Of a DNA stretch of 64,000 nt, positions 34,687 to 42,492 are shown piece after piece; position 1 is the stretch's first letter, and each line of letters opens with the position of its first letter. The stretch lies in contig DATEJK010000006.1 in the NCBI GenBank assembly GCA_035278025.1, positions 1 to 64,000 on the forward strand, in the 5' to 3' direction. The translations under genes were made by a program, and so were the position numbers. The notes under the pieces are model-generated. The model was not told the origin of the DNA. It worked only from the letters and a program-made list of their open reading frames with translations, and ran no database searches. The stretch is from JAICWP01 sp035278025 (lineage in GTDB: Bacteria > Acidobacteriota > Terriglobia > Terriglobales > Acidobacteriaceae).

Positions 34687-36240
34687 TTAGTAAGCGCCCT
34701 TTCGGGTGCAGAGGATGTGAATGGTGCGAATCAGAATGTAGAGATCAAGCCAGAGCGACCAGTTGCGGATGTAGTAACTATCGAGCGCCGCCTGCATCTC
34801 GAGGTCGCCATCGCTGCGGGCCGTAACCTGCCACAATCCTGTAATGCCGGGAGCAACGTGCAGCCGCAGCTTGCGGAAGGCGGAGTCGAAACGCTGGTTG
34901 TGATAGCGGGGAAAAGGCCTTGGCCCCACCAGGCTCATTTCGCCCCGCAATACATTCCACAACTGGGGTAACTCGTCGAGGCTGGTCTGGCGGAGGAACG
35001 CGCCAATCCCAGGCAGCACCCGGGGGTCGCGCCGCAGCTTGCAGAAGCGATCCCATTCCAGACGCGCCTCGGCACTTTCCGCCAGGTATGACTCCAGCAT
35101 GCGTTCGGCATCCGGATACATCGTGCGCAGCTTGAGCACGCGTATAAGCTGACCCCCTTCGCCTTCCCTTTCCTGACAATAGAAGGCGGGCCCGGGACTG
35201 ACGCGCTTGATCCACAACGCCGCGATCAGGAAAAGGGGCGTGGACACAAGCAAGGCGAGGGAGGAAAGGACCGCGTCCAACCCGCGCTTGAGGAGCCGGT
35301 TCCAGGGGCTCAGCAGATTAAAGCGGAGGCGAAGTCCCAGGATGCCGCCCATGTCACGGGATTCCGTCCACAGGCTGGCGACGCCCAACAAATCGGGCAC
35401 AACGATGATTTTAGGGAATATCTGCGACCAGCGTTCCAGATGGGCCAGCAGCTTCTCCCGCGGAAGCTCGGGCATGGCCACGATGGCGCAGCGTGTGCGG
35501 CGGGTTTCCGCGAAATAGGCCGCCTCCGCCAGCGTGCCCAGAACCGGAACACCGGCACACAAACCGTGCCGATCAGGGTCGTCATCAAGGCAGATCACCG
35601 GCCGGTAGCCCAGCGAACCGTGACTGGCCAGGCCGCGGATGATCTGATTGGCGGTTTTTCCAGCGCCCAAAATCATCACCGGCATGCCCCACCATGGCCG
35701 CGAATGCAGGATCTGTCCTGCCAAGGAACGCCCCGCCGGCGCCAAGGTCACGGAAAACGCCCAGGAGAGCAGCAGGACAGCCTGGGAACCGAAACTAAAC
35801 TCGCGGACCATAAAGGTCGCGGCCAGAATAAGCAGGTATCCCAGCGTGATGCTGCGCACCAGGCGGCGAATCTGGTCCGCCGCCGCCATTCCAATTCCGG
35901 GATAGAGCCCATAAAATGCGCTGCTGACAACCGCGAAAAGTATGGCCAGCCCCATGCTCACGCCGGGCAAAGGGAGGGGGCGAAGCAGCGACCAGCAATG
36001 AAAACCACCCAGCGCGGCCAGGCAAAGCATGCACACATCCAGCAGCGCGACACTGGTCCCCATCAGAAGAGCGGGACCGAAGATGGCGGGGGGACGCGCG
36101 CGGGCAAAAGGCCGGGGCCTGGCCACCGCAGTCAGGGGCGAGTGGAATTCCTCCGCTCGCGCAGCGCTGGTCTGGTTTGCGGGAGTTGTGAAAAAAGGAC
36201 CGGTGGCGGGAGGATGGAAGTTGGGCAAGCCAGAATTCAT
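34687..36240 (-). CDS. polyprenyl-phosphate hexose-1-phosphate transferase (WbaP/Pss type)
   Basis: This 517-aa initiating phosphoglycosyl transferase has an N-terminal region of about four to five membrane segments, a central nucleotide-fold domain (PVMILGAGKTANQII ... CLDDDPDRHG), and the C-terminal catalytic module starting RLLKRGLDAVLSSLAL. That module has KLRTMYPDAE, SLDELPQLWNVLRGEMSLVGPRP and PGITGLWQVTARSD. It transfers a hexose 1-phosphate to undecaprenyl phosphate and starts the repeat unit. Its stop is followed by a 114-bp gap before the epimerase gene. The start (ATG 36240) overlaps the preceding gene by 4 bp (ATGA). Confidence 0.9.
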   Translation of the reverse strand: MNSGLPNFHPPATGPFFTTPANQTSAARAEEFHSPLTAVARPRPFARARPPAIFGPALLMGTSVALLDVCMLCLAALGGFHCWSLLRPLPLPGVSMGLAILFAVVSSAFYGLYPGIGMAAADQIRRLVRSITLGYLLILAATFMVREFSFGSQAVLLLSWAFSVTLAPAGRSLAGQILHSRPWWGMPVMILGAGKTANQIIRGLASHGSLGYRPVICLDDDPDRHGLCAGVPVLGTLAEAAYFAETRRTRCAIVAMPELPREKLLAHLERWSQIFPKIIVVPDLLGVASLWTESRDMGGILGLRLRFNLLSPWNRLLKRGLDAVLSSLALLVSTPLFLIAALWIKRVSPGPAFYCQEREGEGGQLIRVLKLRTMYPDAERMLESYLAESAEARLEWDRFCKLRRDPRVLPGIGAFLRQTSLDELPQLWNVLRGEMSLVGPRPFPRYHNQRFDSAFRKLRLHVAPGITGLWQVTARSDGDLEMQAALDSYYIRNWSLWLDLYILIRTIHILCTRKGAY

Positions 36241-37469
36241 ATTTCTTCTAAGCCGGCTACGAGCCGGGGTTCTGAGTCCTCTCCGGGAGAGATCGCCCCT
36301 AAAGCACGCTGGTAGACTTCCTGCAGCAGTGTGTAATTCTGTTCAGCGCTATAGCGACGCTCGAATTCCAGTCTTGCCCGGCGGCCCATGGCGTCACGAT
36401 TCCGTCCATAAGCCAGGGATTCGATCGCGCCGCTCAGGGCTGATGAATCGCCGGGCGGAACCACAACCCCGGTTTCTCCGTCGCGCACCAGTTCGCTGAG
36501 CGCCCCCAGACCGCTGGCGACCACGGGAACAGCCCGGGCAAAAGCCTCAATCACCACCAAGCCAAAAGTTTCCAGACATTCGGAGGGCACGATTAGGGCT
36601 TCGGCGCAACCCAGCAGATCCATCACTCGCCGGCTGCTTTGCGCGCCCAGCCACTGAATGCGCGGATCGCCGTGGGCAGCGGTGGCGACCTGCTTGGCCA
36701 ACGGTCCGTCGCCCACAATTTTCAGCGACCACGGACAGCGGGTTTCCTTCCATGCCCGCAGCAGCGTTTGCACTCCTTTTTCAGGCGCGAGCCTGCCCAC
36801 AAACAGGCAGAATCGTCCCTGCCCCAGACCGGGGCCGGGATCCTGCAAAACAAAATGGGGCTTGGTGCATATCTGCCGGGAAGGCCATCCGGCAGCCAGG
36901 AATTGGGTGCGGGTAAAGCGGCTGGGAACGATGAAAACCCGGACAGAGCGCTGCCAGGTCCGCAGGCGGTCGTGGACATTGATGATGAAGCAGGTGGCGG
37001 CTGACAGAAACCGGGAATCCCGATAGCAGCCGCGCGCGACTGCCTGCCAGTGGCCGCTGGAGCGGCGGCAATCCTGACAAATGCGACCTTTGCGGTAGAG
37101 CGTGGCGGCCGGGCAGAGCAAACGATAGTTGTGCAAGGTTGCCACCACCGGCACTCCCAGCCGCCGGCAGACGGAGAGAATAGAAGGAGACAGTAAAGGA
37201 AATGTGTTGTGAACATGCACCAGGTCGGGGCGGAACCGCTCCAACAACTGGCGAAACTGATGAGCAGCCTTCAGGTTGTAAAGTCCGGCGCCCGCGGCAG
37301 CAACCGTCAGTTGCTTCCAGGGGGAGGGCGCCCGGCTGCTGCAAGTGAATGCCGCCACGCGATGGCCGCGTGAGCGCAGCAACTCGGTTTCACGCTCGAA
37401 GACAATGTCTTCCCCGCCCCGATCGCCGTAGTAATTGTGGGCGAGTATGATGCTGAGCTTTTCAGGCAC
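36237..37469 (-). CDS. glycosyltransferase family 4
   Basis: This 410-aa GT-B enzyme has the N-terminal IILAHNYYGDRGGEDIVFERE glycine-rich acceptor loop, and VHVHNTFPLLSP. The C-terminal GT4 motif E-x7-E appears as ECLETFGLVVIEAFARAVPV. The frame opens at TTG 37481, but GTG 37469 overlaps the stop codon of the upstream gene (TAGTG), a classic coupled start, and was chosen. It adds one sugar of the repeat unit on the cytoplasmic face. Donor and linkage are unknown. Confidence 0.85.
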   Translation of the reverse strand: MPEKLSIILAHNYYGDRGGEDIVFERETELLRSRGHRVAAFTCSSRAPSPWKQLTVAAAGAGLYNLKAAHQFRQLLERFRPDLVHVHNTFPLLSPSILSVCRRLGVPVVATLHNYRLLCPAATLYRKGRICQDCRRSSGHWQAVARGCYRDSRFLSAATCFIINVHDRLRTWQRSVRVFIVPSRFTRTQFLAAGWPSRQICTKPHFVLQDPGPGLGQGRFCLFVGRLAPEKGVQTLLRAWKETRCPWSLKIVGDGPLAKQVATAAHGDPRIQWLGAQSSRRVMDLLGCAEALIVPSECLETFGLVVIEAFARAVPVVASGLGALSELVRDGETGVVVPPGDSSALSGAIESLAYGRNRDAMGRRARLEFERRYSAEQNYTLLQEVYQRALGAISPGEDSEPRLVAGLEEI

Positions 37470-38290
37470 TATGTTTCGCAATGGCCGCAGTCACGGCGCC
37501 AGGGAGTTGGGAGATAACATCCGCCCCAGAGCTTTTTGCACGTTCTCTTGGCCCGGGCCGCGCCCATCAGGCTCAGGCGAACCGCCCCCCGCAGCCGGGG
37601 CGGCAGGCGGCGAAGCCCGGGAGTGAGCGCCAGCAAAGCCTTTTCCTGTTCCGCACGCTGGCGATGGGCCGCAAGCGCGGTCTTGCTGCCGGGATGAATG
37701 CGGAAATCGGCGAAATAGCGGGGCACATGCGCAAACTTGACCCCGCCCAGGGCCATGCGCAAAAACCATTCGTAGTCCATGGCAAAGTGGTAGGAAGGAT
37801 CGAGTAAAAATCCCTGAGTGATAACCCGGCGGCGCACGAAGGTGGCGGCGGTGGGCACGTAAAGCACGTGCAGATATTTCAGAATAAAGAGGTCGAAATC
37901 AATTTCGCGCCGCCGGCGCAGCACCCGGCCCTGCGAGTCCACCCAGCGAAAATCGCCGAACAGCAGGTCTATTTCCGGCCGGTCGCGAAAAATGCCCGCC
38001 ACCGTCTGGAAGCATTGCGGCAAATACCGGTCATCAGCGTTCAGCCAGCCGATGATGTCGCCGCTGGCGAGACACAATCCCTGGTTGAGGGCATCGCTCT
38101 GACCGTGGTCCGGCTGCGAACTCCAGCGCAGGTGAGGATAGGAACGCAATACGTCAAGGGTGCCGTCCGTCGAGCAGTTATCCACCACAATGTGCTCCAC
38201 CTCGGGATAATGCTGGTCGAGAACGCTCTGTACCGCGATTCCCAGGTATGCGGACTGGTTGAAAGAAGGCGTAACGATGGAAATTTTCAT
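37469..38290 (-). CDS. glycosyltransferase family 2
   Basis: This 273-aa GT-A enzyme begins MKISIVTPSFNQSAYLGIAVQSVLDQ, with the D-x-D region GWLNADDRYLPQC and a later FAMDYEWFLRM motif typical of GT2 enzymes in polysaccharide loci. ATG 38290 overlaps the upstream polymerase-like gene by 4 bp (ATGA). A much longer frame continues upstream, but it is an out-of-frame shadow of that gene. Confidence 0.88.
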   Translation of the reverse strand: MKISIVTPSFNQSAYLGIAVQSVLDQHYPEVEHIVVDNCSTDGTLDVLRSYPHLRWSSQPDHGQSDALNQGLCLASGDIIGWLNADDRYLPQCFQTVAGIFRDRPEIDLLFGDFRWVDSQGRVLRRRREIDFDLFILKYLHVLYVPTAATFVRRRVITQGFLLDPSYHFAMDYEWFLRMALGGVKFAHVPRYFADFRIHPGSKTALAAHRQRAEQEKALLALTPGLRRLPPRLRGAVRLSLMGAARAKRTCKKLWGGCYLPTPWRRDCGHCET

Positions 38291-39522
38291 AATTTCACGG
38301 GTCGCGACGGGCAGGATTGCCGGCCGGGCAGAACACTGATGAAGTGCACGACGAGGAGAGTGATAATGGCGGGACCCGAAGCAAAGGTTCCGCCCACGAA
38401 GGAATGCAGCAGCAGCCCCAGCCAGACTAAGGCGGCGGCGGCAAAGAGCGGGTCGTATGCCTTTTGCCGCGCCAGACCGGCCAGGTGGCGCACCAGCCGA
38501 CGGGAAATTCCCGCCGCCAGCCAGGCAAAGCAAAGCGTTCCCAGCAGCCCGAAATGGTAAATGACGCCCACATAAGCGATGTGGGGCGTGGCGCCAAACC
38601 AGGCCTCGCTGGCATAGGGCTTGGCGAACACGCCAAACAACCATTCGCGCGGGCCTTCGATCATGCTTAATGCGTTTCCGGCATCCAGCATTCGCCATCC
38701 CATGGTGTCGAATTGGGTGAGCGGGATCTCCCGCAGGCCGACCAGGGTGGCCAGACGCGCGCCGATAGCGTCCGCGGTCTCGAGGAACAAGCCGCCGGCA
38801 ATCACGGCGCAAAACAGGCCCGCACCCGCCAGGTTGAACAAGCGCCGGGTGCGCCGGGTGAAGCCCAGGATGAGGAACAGGCTCCCCAGGCACACTGCCA
38901 GAATGACGAAGTAGGCTCGGATGCCGGTCCAAGCCAGAGCCGAGAGCATGGTCAAGCAGGCTACAGCGCAGGCCAGCGAACGGTAGCCGCGGCTCAAGGG
39001 AATATAGGCCATCAGTCCCAGCAGGGCGAGGAACACGTAGTGCATGCCGGGAGTGAAGATTCGAATCACACCGTCGGAGGCCTCCCAGATGTCGCCCGTA
39101 CCTAGATCCCAGTTCACCAGCCCGGGAGAAAAATGGTACAGGTTCAACAGGACAGCGGCGGCCAGCGCGATGCCGAGATAGATTCTCAGCACCCGCATGA
39201 GGCTTGCGCGCTGGGTGGCCAGACAGATTAAGGGGACAAAGAAGAGGTAATGCAACACCTGGCGCCCATTTTCCAGCATGTACTTCATTTCCCCGCCACC
39301 CGCCCAGCAGGAAAACACGGACAGCGTCACCGCGGCCATGCACAGGAAGCAAATGCCCTCGCTCTTACGAATGCGGGCGTGAGCTGGGCTTAGCCAGTGC
39401 AGCATGGCAGCGGCGTAGCAGATTACCGCCACCCAGTCTCCCAGAGAGATGCCGCCCAGGCGCAGCCATTTGGTGGGCAGGACAGCGTTGAACAGAAGAA
39501 TGGCAAAGATGAGGACGATCAT
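38287..39522 (-). CDS. Wzy/O-antigen-ligase-like membrane protein (first copy)
   Basis: This 411-aa polytopic membrane protein has 10 or so hydrophobic segments. A long extracytoplasmic loop between about residues 270 and 320 (ETADAIGARLATLVGLREIPLTQFDTMGWRMLDAGNAL) fits the Wzy_C/O-antigen ligase superfamily, and the GATPHIAYVGVIYHFGLLG segment is typical. It would polymerise or ligate repeat units in the periplasm. The start ATG 39522 overlaps the upstream methyltransferase stop by 4 bp. A second such protein is at 50844-52190, so one may be the polymerase and the other a ligase. Confidence 0.75.
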   Translation of the reverse strand: MIVLIFAILLFNAVLPTKWLRLGGISLGDWVAVICYAAAMLHWLSPAHARIRKSEGICFLCMAAVTLSVFSCWAGGGEMKYMLENGRQVLHYLFFVPLICLATQRASLMRVLRIYLGIALAAAVLLNLYHFSPGLVNWDLGTGDIWEASDGVIRIFTPGMHYVFLALLGLMAYIPLSRGYRSLACAVACLTMLSALAWTGIRAYFVILAVCLGSLFLILGFTRRTRRLFNLAGAGLFCAVIAGGLFLETADAIGARLATLVGLREIPLTQFDTMGWRMLDAGNALSMIEGPREWLFGVFAKPYASEAWFGATPHIAYVGVIYHFGLLGTLCFAWLAAGISRRLVRHLAGLARQKAYDPLFAAAALVWLGLLLHSFVGGTFASGPAIITLLVVHFISVLPGRQSCPSRPVKL

Positions 39523-40427
39523 GGGAGGCGCTGCACCGCCAGCGGCCAGCGTTTCTGATTGCTCCAACGCCTGACCGCGGTCCAGGCGCGCCGCGTCCGG
39601 GAATGCTCCCTCGCCGGCAGCGGCGCCCCCGCCGACGATTTGGCGCACATGAAAAGCCACGCGGAACACCAGCCGGGCGGCAGCTTTTCGGCCACGCGCA
39701 CATTCCATTCCGCCACTTGCGGCCAGCGCTCCAGGTAATAAAAGGGAAAACCGCTGAGAAACATGCGATTCTTGTGCGCCCTCACCGCGTAGCCGGTGCG
39801 CGACAGGAGGCGATTGAGGGAAGCCCGGCTATAGAACTGAAGGTGCGGGTCCACTTCCAGGGTGTCGGTTACCGCCGTCACACCCCGGCGGTCCCCTGGC
39901 AGACCCGGCTGCACGGGGCGCCGGAGAAGCTTGCGCGCGGCCGGCAGCAGGCCGGTAATCCACAGCAGGTCGGCGATAAATGTTCCCATTTCGAAAGGGC
40001 CAAAACCGTTGGGCAGGCTCAAAATAAGGCAGCCTCGAGGTGAGAGCAGGGTGTGCATGTCGTGCAGAACGACTTCCGGTTCCGGCAAATGCTCCAGCAC
40101 ATCGGCGCAGATGATGGCGTCGAAAGGCGCGTGCCGGCTGATTTCCGCCCGGTCACTGCTGGCCTGAATGTTGCCCAGACTGCCGGCGGAAGCAGCCTGG
40201 CGCAGGACAGCGATGTTTCGCGGTGAAACATCGAAGGCCACGACGGCGAACTCCGGGCATTGCCGGGCCAGAGGGAGAGTGAGCAGCATGCCCGTGCCCG
40301 ACCCGTAATCCAGCACGCGGGGCGCCCGGCCCAGGAGATGGGCAAGCTGGCGCAACCATCCCACGATGGCGGCCAGCCGGTGGTTTAACCCGTCCATACG
40401 CTCGGGGGAAGCCTCAGTCCACATCAT
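39519..40427 (-). CDS. class I SAM-dependent methyltransferase
   Basis: This 302-aa protein has the SAM-binding motif I (RVLDYGSGTGMLL), the acidic residue after beta-2 (VAFDVSP), and motif IV-like IICADVLEHLPEPEVVLHDMH. The C-terminal half includes a segment FMCAKSS and a basic tail. It may methylate a sugar of the polysaccharide. ATG 40427 overlaps the next upstream gene by 14 bp. Confidence 0.8.
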   Translation of the reverse strand: MMWTEASPERMDGLNHRLAAIVGWLRQLAHLLGRAPRVLDYGSGTGMLLTLPLARQCPEFAVVAFDVSPRNIAVLRQAASAGSLGNIQASSDRAEISRHAPFDAIICADVLEHLPEPEVVLHDMHTLLSPRGCLILSLPNGFGPFEMGTFIADLLWITGLLPAARKLLRRPVQPGLPGDRRGVTAVTDTLEVDPHLQFYSRASLNRLLSRTGYAVRAHKNRMFLSGFPFYYLERWPQVAEWNVRVAEKLPPGWCSAWLFMCAKSSAGAPLPAREHSRTRRAWTAVRRWSNQKRWPLAVQRLP

Positions 40428-41352
40428 GACGTCCCTGGAAATACAGGCTGCCGCCGGCGCGCGCCAGCCTTTCCACCCCCGCCTCCACGGCTTGCGGCAA
40501 GGCTTGCGCCACCTGCTTGGCCTGGCGCAATGCCTGAAAAAGCCACTCCGGCATCATGGCGGATGGAGCCTCCCCCGCCCGGCCCAGCGCCAATCGCTTC
40601 ACCGGATTCCCCGCCAGGCGCAGCATATCGGGTGTGGCATAGCCGTACATCTGGCATTGCACTTCGACGCCATTTAAACCACCGGTGACGAGGGCGGAGC
40701 GCAAAGCTCCGGCGTTGAACCACAGAAAGTGGTGAGGCGGAAAGTCCCAGAACGCCTCGCAAGCGCTGCGCCCGGTCTTCAGCAGCCGACGCCGGTTGGG
40801 AACTGTCCCCGCAATCCACCCCCCCGGCACCAGCAGACGGGCCGCCGCGCGCAGGAAGGGCAGTGGCTGGGGCTGATGCTCGAGCACGTCGAAAAACGTG
40901 ATCACATCGAACCGAAGTCCCCGGCCGCTCGCCCACTCGGCAAACTCAGCCAGCGTGAGCAGCCACACCCGGGGAGTAATTCTGCGGGCGTGTTGCAGGG
41001 CCACACGGTCAATATCCACTCCGTAGACTTCGAACCCGTTGCTCTGGGCCCAGCGCAGAAAGTTTCCATCCGAGCACCCCACATCGAGAAGCCTTCCCCT
41101 CGGCCCGCGATAGTTCTGGGCGAAGCCCTGTTGGTGGGCCGAGAGTTCCTCGTGCCCGCTGCCGTGGGAAGTATCGTAAGTGCCGAAGTCCAGGCTGGAA
41201 TAATAGGTTTCGGTTGGCAGCAGCGGCGGAGTCCAGAACATCAGGTCGCAGGCGCGGCAATGCGCCAGCTCATACCGGCAACCAGCCGCACAGAAGAAGC
41301 GCAAGGGCCGGGGCGGACAGGCGGAACTGCAGATTGGGCAGGACAACTGCAT
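40414..41352 (-). CDS. methyltransferase with N-terminal zinc-binding head
   Basis: This 312-aa protein begins with a cysteine-rich head (CPICSSACP, CAAGC and CRAC, Zn-binding-like) and continues into a SAM methyltransferase fold (RLLDVGCSDGNFL, VYGVDIDRVALQHA, VITFFDVLEH). The pairing of a CxxC head with this methyltransferase is common among sugar C- or O-methyltransferases of polysaccharide loci. The ATG is at 41352; GTG 41355 is the only alternative and overlaps the preceding stop. The chosen ATG overlaps that stop codon by one base (TGATG). Confidence 0.82.
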   Translation of the reverse strand: MQLSCPICSSACPPRPLRFFCAAGCRYELAHCRACDLMFWTPPLLPTETYYSSLDFGTYDTSHGSGHEELSAHQQGFAQNYRGPRGRLLDVGCSDGNFLRWAQSNGFEVYGVDIDRVALQHARRITPRVWLLTLAEFAEWASGRGLRFDVITFFDVLEHQPQPLPFLRAAARLLVPGGWIAGTVPNRRRLLKTGRSACEAFWDFPPHHFLWFNAGALRSALVTGGLNGVEVQCQMYGYATPDMLRLAGNPVKRLALGRAGEAPSAMMPEWLFQALRQAKQVAQALPQAVEAGVERLARAGGSLYFQGRHDVD

Positions 41353-42485
41353 CACAAACTTTTGCTGGACCGCAAGGCACGGTTGAACAAATCAACATAC
41401 TCGCGCACCATGCGCCTAGGGGTAAACTTGCAGGCCGCCACAGCCCGGGCTGCCTCGCCCATTCGCGCCAGCAAGGCAGGATCGCGCCATAGCTGCTCGA
41501 GGACGCACGCCGTGGCCGCGACATCGCCGGCGGGCGTAAGATAGCCGCTGCGGCGGTTTTCCAGAATTTCAGGATTACCGCCAGCCATGTAGGCCACTAC
41601 CGGCCGGCCGGCGGCGCAACTCTCGATGATGGTGGAGCCCAGCCACTCCTGGCGCGACAGCTGCACCGTTACATCCACCCCGCCGTACATTTCACGGGTA
41701 TCGGCGCGATATCCAGCAAACACCACCTGATCGGCAGTGAAGCCGGCACGGTGAAAAGCCTCGGCCAGAGGCTGCCGTTGCGATCCGCTGCCGAATATCG
41801 TGAGTTCAAAAGGCACGCGCTTCTCTCGTAACAGATCCGCCAGAGCCGGCAGATCCCAGACTCCTTTGATCTTCTCCAGACGTCCCACGAATCCGATGCG
41901 CAATTGTTTTTTCGGCGAGGGTGGGGGCAGGGCCAGCAAACCGTCCAGATCGGCGAGGCCATTCACCACGGTGGTGATGCGCTCGGCCACCGCCGCAGCA
42001 AACAGCAGGCGCAGATTCCGGCTGACGAACTCGCTTACTCCCACCAGGCGCAGATTGGGATCGTTGCTCAAAAACAAGAACGCGCGCGCGGTCAGACGGA
42101 AGCGCAGGCTGCTTCGGTACGCGGGAGCATCGGCGCCGTGAAAAGTCCATAACATGGGCACGCGCGCCAGGCGCGCGGCCAGATAGACTCCGAACATCCT
42201 GCCGTGGCCGGAGACAATGTCAATTCCGTGATGGAGGATGATCTTCCGGCTGCTGCGAAACATGGCGCAGTGGCTGGCCTCGCCCGCAGGCAATCGCTGC
42301 CAGGGCATCTCCAGGCGGTGGACGTCCGCACGCAACCGGCGCAGCAGTACGGGAGAACGGCTGATGGGGCTGAGCAGGAAAACATCGCACCCGCTCTCCG
42401 CCAGGCCGTTGGCCAGGTCGAGCACGACTCTTTCCTGGCCGCCGGCGTGGGCGGCCACATAGGTATTGACCAGCAAAATGCGCAC
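41352..42485 (-). CDS. glycosyltransferase family 4
   Basis: This 377-aa protein begins RILLVNTYVAAHAGGQERVVLDLANGLAESG, a GT4 acceptor loop, and carries IGFVGRLEKIKGVWDL and the E-x7-E region QEWLGSTIIESCAAGRPVVAYMAGGNPEIL in the C-terminal domain. The start is GTG 42485, 7 bp after the stop of the upstream fusion gene. It is a retaining GT-B enzyme; donor sugar unknown. Confidence 0.85.
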   Translation of the reverse strand: MRILLVNTYVAAHAGGQERVVLDLANGLAESGCDVFLLSPISRSPVLLRRLRADVHRLEMPWQRLPAGEASHCAMFRSSRKIILHHGIDIVSGHGRMFGVYLAARLARVPMLWTFHGADAPAYRSSLRFRLTARAFLFLSNDPNLRLVGVSEFVSRNLRLLFAAAVAERITTVVNGLADLDGLLALPPPSPKKQLRIGFVGRLEKIKGVWDLPALADLLREKRVPFELTIFGSGSQRQPLAEAFHRAGFTADQVVFAGYRADTREMYGGVDVTVQLSRQEWLGSTIIESCAAGRPVVAYMAGGNPEILENRRSGYLTPAGDVAATACVLEQLWRDPALLARMGEAARAVAACKFTPRRMVREYVDLFNRALRSSKSL

Positions 42486-42492
42486 AGTCTTC

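Noticed and set aside
38291..39352. Upstream extension of the GT2 reading frame
   Set aside because: The frame lies opposite in phase to the Wzy-like gene on the same strand and shows no family-like sequence. ATG 38290 with ATGA coupling is the real start.
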